From positions 1 through 9,551 of the forward strand of contig CAIUQV010000217.1 in assembly GCA_903901375.1 (NCBI GenBank): DNA of 9,551 nucleotides, in the 5' to 3' direction. The translations under genes were made by a program, and so were the position numbers. Source of the DNA: an uncultured Ignavibacteriota bacterium. Its GTDB lineage: Bacteria > Bacteroidota > Ignavibacteria > Tepidaquicellales > Tepidaquicellaceae. Numbering within the stretch: position 1 is the stretch's first letter; each line of letters starts with the position of its first letter. Shown here piece by piece: positions 6,151 through 9,551 of this stretch. The notes below the pieces were generated by a model. It had not been told where the DNA came from and ran no database searches. It saw nothing but the letters and a program-made list of their open reading frames with translations.

Positions 6151-6178
6151 TTTAATTATAATGTACATTATAATTAAA
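6151..6178. repeat. 28-bp perfect AT-rich palindrome
   Basis: The arm TTTAATTATAAT, centre GTAC and arm ATTATAATTAAA form an uninterrupted self-complementary sequence. It starts 32 bp after the stop of the 275-aa protein gene and precedes that gene's terminator, so it would be transcribed in the 3' untranslated region, where it could fold into a hairpin; alternatively it is a protein binding site. Confidence 0.6.
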
Positions 6179-6210
6179 ATCTTTGAATTAAATTTATTCT
6201 ATAATTTCCA

Positions 6211-7038
6211 TTACTTCACCATTACCATCTTGATTATATGCTTGTAAGAACCGGCTTCTATCTTCGCAAAGTATATTCCGCTCGAATAACTTCCTCCGTT
6301 AAATGAGGCCTCATACCTGCCAGCCTGAAGGTTGTCGTTTACAAGTGTTTCTACTTCTTTTCCTGTTACATCATAGACTGTCAGTCTTACGAATGCGTTG
6401 CTTGCTACATCGTACTTAATTGACGTTGTCGGGTTGAAAGGATTTGGATAGTTTTCGTATAACTTGAATTCTTTTGGTAACTCAGATAAATTATTACCTG
6501 TTCCTGTTACTACAGGGTTTGTTATATTGAACGTTGTTGGGTATACAAGTGCTACCGTTGAGTCGTTTACTGTCGTTAATGCCGTGGTAAACGGTGGATT
6601 GACTCTGAACTTTATTGAGTCCGTTACGAATGAGCCTACTACATTAAACCTTACCTTACCAAGTGTGTATGTTCCCGGTGTAAATCTGTAAAATCCGCTC
6701 GTATTGAAAGTCAGGATATTAAAACTCATTATCGTTGCAGATGCTGCAAGGGTCTTCAATGGCTGATATATTCCCGAGTTTATGTTTGGATTCGGGTTTA
6801 TTACAGGGTTGTCAGGATGAATTGTAAGCCCTGTTAACGGATTAGGACTAATGTTAAGTCTTATAGTTGCTGCGCCAACACTCCAGGTTTGTCCTGCTGG
6901 AACCGTTGCTATTAAATCGTATGACAGTATTCCTGCTGCTATACTTCTGTTACCGAGTGAGAATCCAACCTTCACCTGTGCAGATGATATATTCCCCATT
7001 ACGATTAAGAGCAATACTAAGATAATTATCTTTTTCAT
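6211..7038 (-). CDS. Secreted protein with cohesin-like region and T9SS type A sorting tail
   Basis: This 275-aa protein has three parts. Residues 1-20 (MKKIIILVLLLIVMGNISSA) are a Sec signal peptide. Residues from about 22 to 175 are beta-rich, with GQTWSVGAATIRLNISP, an asparagine/proline-rich loop and GTYTLGKVRFNVVGS; the pattern resembles cohesin-type beta-sandwich domains, but this is a weak call. Residues 187-275 are a T9SS C-terminal sorting domain: LYENYPNPFNPTTSIKYDV, VYDVTGKEVETLVN, LQAGRYEASFNGG and the final SSGIYFAKIEAG...KMVMVK. Such tails direct outer-membrane export and surface attachment and are usually cleaved. The gene is 84 bp downstream of a dockerin-bearing gene, with a strong terminator in between, and has its own terminator. 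Confidence 0.9.
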   Translation of the reverse strand: MKKIIILVLLLIVMGNISSAQVKVGFSLGNRSIAAGILSYDLIATVPAGQTWSVGAATIRLNISPNPLTGLTIHPDNPVINPNPNINSGIYQPLKTLAASATIMSFNILTFNTSGFYRFTPGTYTLGKVRFNVVGSFVTDSIKFRVNPPFTTALTTVNDSTVALVYPTTFNITNPVVTGTGNNLSELPKEFKLYENYPNPFNPTTSIKYDVASNAFVRLTVYDVTGKEVETLVNDNLQAGRYEASFNGGSYSSGIYFAKIEAGSYKHIIKMVMVK

Positions 7039-7070
7039 AATTATAATTTAATTATTTATATTCGCTTTAT

Positions 7071-7109
7071 AAAAAACTTTCATCCCCGAAGTAACAGGGA
7101 TGAAAGTTT
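7071..7109 (-). terminator. Rho-independent terminator after the FnIII-dockerin gene
   Basis: The arms AAACTTTCATCCC (7074-7086) and GGGATGAAAGTTT (7097-7109) are perfectly complementary over 13 bp around a 10-nt loop. On the minus strand the stem runs into a T tract (six Ts counting those in the stem). It begins 13 bp after the stop at 7123 and ends about 32 bp before the ATG of the next gene, leaving little room for a separate promoter. Confidence 0.85.
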
Positions 7110-7122
7110 ATTCTTTTATTAA

Positions 7123-9551
7123 CTACTTATTAGGATTTTTGTTTTTAATGACTTTATCAGTATTACTTTTGTTTACAGTCTTTTGAACATCCTTACCTGA
7201 TTTCAGAGTGTTTTCAAATATTGATTTCTTGTTTTTAATTATCTCTGGTGCTAAAGGTTCTGCCCCTGGGATTAACTTTATCAACCCGAAGTTATTCGAA
7301 ATTATCAGTACATCCGATGCATTCACGTCCTGGTCTCCGTTGAAATCACTCCTCAGGTATCCAAGCATTCCAAATTCTCCGACAAATATTCCTATGTCTG
7401 TAGCGTCTATTGAGCCGTCTTTATTCGCATCGCCGCCTATCAGCACCCAGACACTTCCAACCTGTTTCATGTTGTCGCCATATGCTTTGTTTGCTGCAGT
7501 TGTGAAATCATAATATATTGCACTGTTAGTTACAAACATCTGCGGAGTTGAACTCCAGGTTTCGAGGTGATTCCTGTGCATTATGACTATATAGTAATTT
7601 CCATTAACTGCTTTTGAGAAGTTAGGCGATGCAAGTCCGGATGTCGATAGAACTATTTTTGCACTATCGGCAAATGCATACGGTGAACTTGAATTTGCAA
7701 GATATACTGTCACTGAATCCTGAATCTGGCTCGAACCGTCCCAGAATCCTTCAAGCAGTACGCGAAGGTTTAATGTCAGATTCTGCAATGTTTTGAAATT
7801 CCATACAGTAGACCATGCCCCGCTTCCGCTTGCATTTGCACCATTGACTCTCCAGTAATATTTTGTCATTCCTGTAAGCTTAAACGGTGGTACAACTGCC
7901 GTTAAAACAGTGACTCCAGCCGTGTCCCATAATGCAGTCGCAAAATTGGAATCTGTCGATACCTGAATTCTGTAACTTGCTGCATAGGTTACGCTTCCCC
8001 AGCTTAATGTCGGTTCTAATATTGTACCTGTCGAATTATTCGGTGGTGATGTAAGAACAGGTGCCGCAGGTACAGGCAGTATAGTAGTAAACTTCCATAT
8101 TGCACTGTATCCGCTCCAGCCTGTCTGGTTCTTTGCTCTCACTCTCCAGTAGTATGTTGTGTAATTTGAAAGACCTGTTAATGTCTTTGTTGTATCTGTT
8201 AATGATGAATCTCTTGCTATAAATGTTGTGAGAGTTGAATCCGTTCCGTATTCAAACCAGTATTTGCTTATTGCATCTGGATAATCGTAGTTGTCCGTTG
8301 TTCGTTGTTCGTTGATAGTTTTTTTATTTTCAACTAAAGTTTCCACAGCTTTGAACCACTTAAACGTAAGCGTTGTCGGCTGACCTATTACTCCGTTCGT
8401 TGGAGTTGAAAGCACCGGTACGTTTGGTGCATTCGGAGCAGTTGTGAAATTCCATACCGATGAATATGCACTCGTGCCTGTGTAGTTTGTTGCATTCACT
8501 CTCCAGTAATACTGCGTATTCGTTGTTAGCTTCCCGGACGGTATTGTTATCTGTGATAAAATTACTCCTGTTGTGTCGTAAACAACTGTTGTAAATGTAG
8601 AACTTGTTGATACCTGCAGCCTGTAGCTCGCCGCATAAGGAACGTTGTTCCAGTCCATCAATGGAACTACTGTAAGGTCAACTGAATTATTTGCCGGTAC
8701 TAATAATGTTGGTACCGCAGGAACATCAGGTATTGTGGTAAAATACCAGCTGCTGCTGAATGAACCCCATCCAATCTGATTAGTCGCTTTTACCCTCCAG
8801 TAATATTTTACTGAGTAATTTAGTCCTGATAATATTTTTGTCGTATCTGTTAAGGTTGAGTCTCTTAAAAGTACTGTTGCAAATGTTGAATCCGTTCCGT
8901 ATTCAAACCAGTAATTTGTAACTGCAAGCGGAGATGTGTTGCTGTTAATAGTTTTGCCGTTTTTGCTCTTAACTCCGTTAAGCATATTTGTCATATCTGT
9001 CGCTTTGAACCAGTTGCATGTAACTGTTAATGGCTCGTTTATTGCTCCGTTCGATGGAGATGATAATACTACTGGTGTTGCATTACCTATTGTTTTAAAT
9101 GTCCATGAATTACTGAAAGCAGACCATCCGCTTATGTTGTACGATCTCACTCTCCAGTAGTAATTTGTTATCACGTTTAGTCCTGATATTGCCTTTATTG
9201 TGTCAAGACATGCAGTATCATTTACCACTATGTTTGTAAACCCTGGGTTTGTAGATACCTGAACATTGTAAAGCTCTGCTGTTTCAATTTTATTCCAGAG
9301 TAAATTTAATGATAGAGGCTCTGAAGTAGTGTTGTTTAAAGGTGAAACAAGTGACGGTGCTCCTGGTGAACTTACAATTGTTGTAAAGCTCCATTTTGAA
9401 CTGTATACATTCCAGCCTGCCTGATTCTTTGCTTTCACTCTCCAGTAGTATTTTGTCAGATTGTTCAGCCCCGCAAGAACCTTCGTAGTATCTGTAAGCG
9501 TGCTGTCTATCGTTACTCCGGTTGTAAATGATGAATCTGTTGAATATTCCA
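7123..9551 (-). CDS. Multi-FnIII surface protein with HRNHL-type module and type I dockerin (5' end beyond the window)
   Basis: The frame stays open to the right edge, giving 808 visible residues; the N-terminus and any signal peptide are missing. A GTG at 9438 lies inside a repeat (YYWRVKAKNQAGW) and is not the start. Residues 1-588 hold one partial and five complete FnIII-like domains, each with a YYWRV-A-N-G-S-W-F-T core strand set. Residues 591-705 form a module ending in NGNYYIVIMHRNHLETW...YDFTTAANKAYGDNMKQ, a pattern I recall from Ignavibacteria-type surface proteins. Residues 706-757 are a type I dockerin with two calcium loops: D707, N709, D711, D718 and D735, N737, D739, D746. The last 50 residues are Lys/Asn-rich. 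There is no T9SS tail. It is probably an extracellular adhesin or scaffold-bound protein; no catalytic domain is visible. Confidence 0.88.
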   Translation of the reverse strand, partial: EYSTDSSFTTGVTIDSTLTDTTKVLAGLNNLTKYYWRVKAKNQAGWNVYSSKWSFTTIVSSPGAPSLVSPLNNTTSEPLSLNLLWNKIETAELYNVQVSTNPGFTNIVVNDTACLDTIKAISGLNVITNYYWRVRSYNISGWSAFSNSWTFKTIGNATPVVLSSPSNGAINEPLTVTCNWFKATDMTNMLNGVKSKNGKTINSNTSPLAVTNYWFEYGTDSTFATVLLRDSTLTDTTKILSGLNYSVKYYWRVKATNQIGWGSFSSSWYFTTIPDVPAVPTLLVPANNSVDLTVVPLMDWNNVPYAASYRLQVSTSSTFTTVVYDTTGVILSQITIPSGKLTTNTQYYWRVNATNYTGTSAYSSVWNFTTAPNAPNVPVLSTPTNGVIGQPTTLTFKWFKAVETLVENKKTINEQRTTDNYDYPDAISKYWFEYGTDSTLTTFIARDSSLTDTTKTLTGLSNYTTYYWRVRAKNQTGWSGYSAIWKFTTILPVPAAPVLTSPPNNSTGTILEPTLSWGSVTYAASYRIQVSTDSNFATALWDTAGVTVLTAVVPPFKLTGMTKYYWRVNGANASGSGAWSTVWNFKTLQNLTLNLRVLLEGFWDGSSQIQDSVTVYLANSSSPYAFADSAKIVLSTSGLASPNFSKAVNGNYYIVIMHRNHLETWSSTPQMFVTNSAIYYDFTTAANKAYGDNMKQVGSVWVLIGGDANKDGSIDATDIGIFVGEFGMLGYLRSDFNGDQDVNASDVLIISNNFGLIKLIPGAEPLAPEIIKNKKSIFENTLKSGKDVQKTVNKSNTDKVIKNKNPNK
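7279..7434 (-). other. Type I dockerin module
   Basis: Two EF-hand-like loops, DANKDGSIDATD and DFNGDQDVNASD, each followed by a hydrophobic helix ending in FG (IGIFVGEFG and VLIISNNFG), make a complete duplicated dockerin. In cellulosomes such modules bind cohesins; in this lineage they also occur in non-cellulosomal surface proteins. Confidence 0.85.
7789..9549 (-). repeat. Alternating FnIII-like domain array (B-A-B-A-B-A)
   Basis: Domains alternate between two subtypes. Type B contains YWFEYGTDST and DSTLTDTTK (visible residues 155-273 and 372-492, and the partial first one). Type A contains QVST...F (60-154, 274-371 and 493-588). The second and third A domains share YAASYR-QVST and a longer strand before KLT. 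This suggests growth by duplication of a two-domain unit. Confidence 0.75.
8266..8346 (-). repeat. Insert with heptanucleotide repeats in the second complete type B FnIII domain
   Basis: Between the strand ending WFKAV and the strand KYWFEYGTDS lies an extra loop of about 27 residues. On the minus strand its DNA holds an A7 run followed by CAACGAA, CAACGAA and CAACGGA in tandem (core 8294-8314 with partial flanking copies). The frame is preserved across it. The other complete B domain has an extra loop at the same place (8917-9000) without clear heptamers. Confidence 0.65.

Larger units (their letters stand above)
5681..6210. other. 530-bp AT-rich region without a gene
   Basis: I see no convincing coding sequence here on either strand. 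It holds, from left to right: the inverted repeat before the Rrf2 gene (5696-5730), a weak plus-strand promoter-like pair (5790-5816), an 11-bp degenerate tandem array (5841-5917), an AT-rich imperfect hairpin (5959-5987), a terminator for the T9SS-tail gene (6061-6092) and a 28-bp perfect palindrome (6151-6178). The remainder is AT-rich sequence with no recognised feature. Confidence 0.7.

Noticed and set aside
7071..7122. Lost T9SS tail of the dockerin protein hidden by a frameshift
   Set aside because: Only 13 bp separate the stop from a strong terminator, so there is no room for an out-of-frame sorting domain.
7208..7513. 101-aa plus-strand frame
   Set aside because: It is antisense to the dockerin coding region, which has clear motif support; composition fits a shadow frame.
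9436..9438. GTG as the start of the FnIII-dockerin protein
   Set aside because: It lies inside the conserved YYWRVKAKNQAGW strand of a repeat, and the frame continues with repeat sequence to the window edge, so the gene is simply cut off.

Overview
The window looks like a chromosomal segment of an AT-rich member of the FCB group, most likely Ignavibacteria/Chlorobiota-like or a relative within the Bacteroidota lineage. The clues are a type IX secretion (T9SS) sorting tail with the YPNPFNP signature, a dockerin-bearing FnIII surface protein with an HRNHL-type module, lipoproteins with Bacteroidota-style signal peptides, and mostly weak or absent Shine-Dalgarno sequences. Every gene I can support is on the minus strand, so transcription runs from high to low coordinates. 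No tRNA, rRNA, IS element, phage gene or CRISPR array is visible.

Right part (9551 to 6211): a large secreted protein, cut by the right edge, made of alternating FnIII-like domains, an HRNHL-type module and a two-loop type I dockerin. A strong 13-bp hairpin terminator follows it. Next comes a 275-aa secreted protein with a cohesin-like beta-sandwich region and a T9SS C-terminal tail, followed by a 28-bp perfect palindrome and a second terminator. The dockerin protein has no T9SS tail of its own while its neighbour does, so the two may form a surface pair (inference).

Middle (6210 to 5681): about 530 bp without a convincing gene. It holds a degenerate 11-bp tandem array of seven units, AT-rich hairpins and, just before the next gene, a 35-bp near-perfect inverted repeat whose core resembles an E. 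coli IscR type 1 site.

Left-centre (5680 to 2386): a compact run of Rrf2-family regulator, cysteine desulfurase (IscS/NifS type), A-type Fe-S carrier (IscA/ErpA type), Fe/Mn superoxide dismutase and a lipoprotein, ending in a clear terminator. This reads as an Fe-S cluster and oxidative stress operon whose first gene probably senses Fe-S status and acts at the operator in front of it. No IscU/NifU scaffold gene is present. The superoxide dismutase has a Tat-like leader and also a good internal ribosome binding site in front of a second ATG, so it could be made in exported and cytosolic forms.

Left (2328 to 1): a second lipoprotein, a GT9 heptosyltransferase-like glycosyltransferase and a DUF3108 envelope protein cut by the left edge. 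They are closely spaced and probably form an envelope operon.
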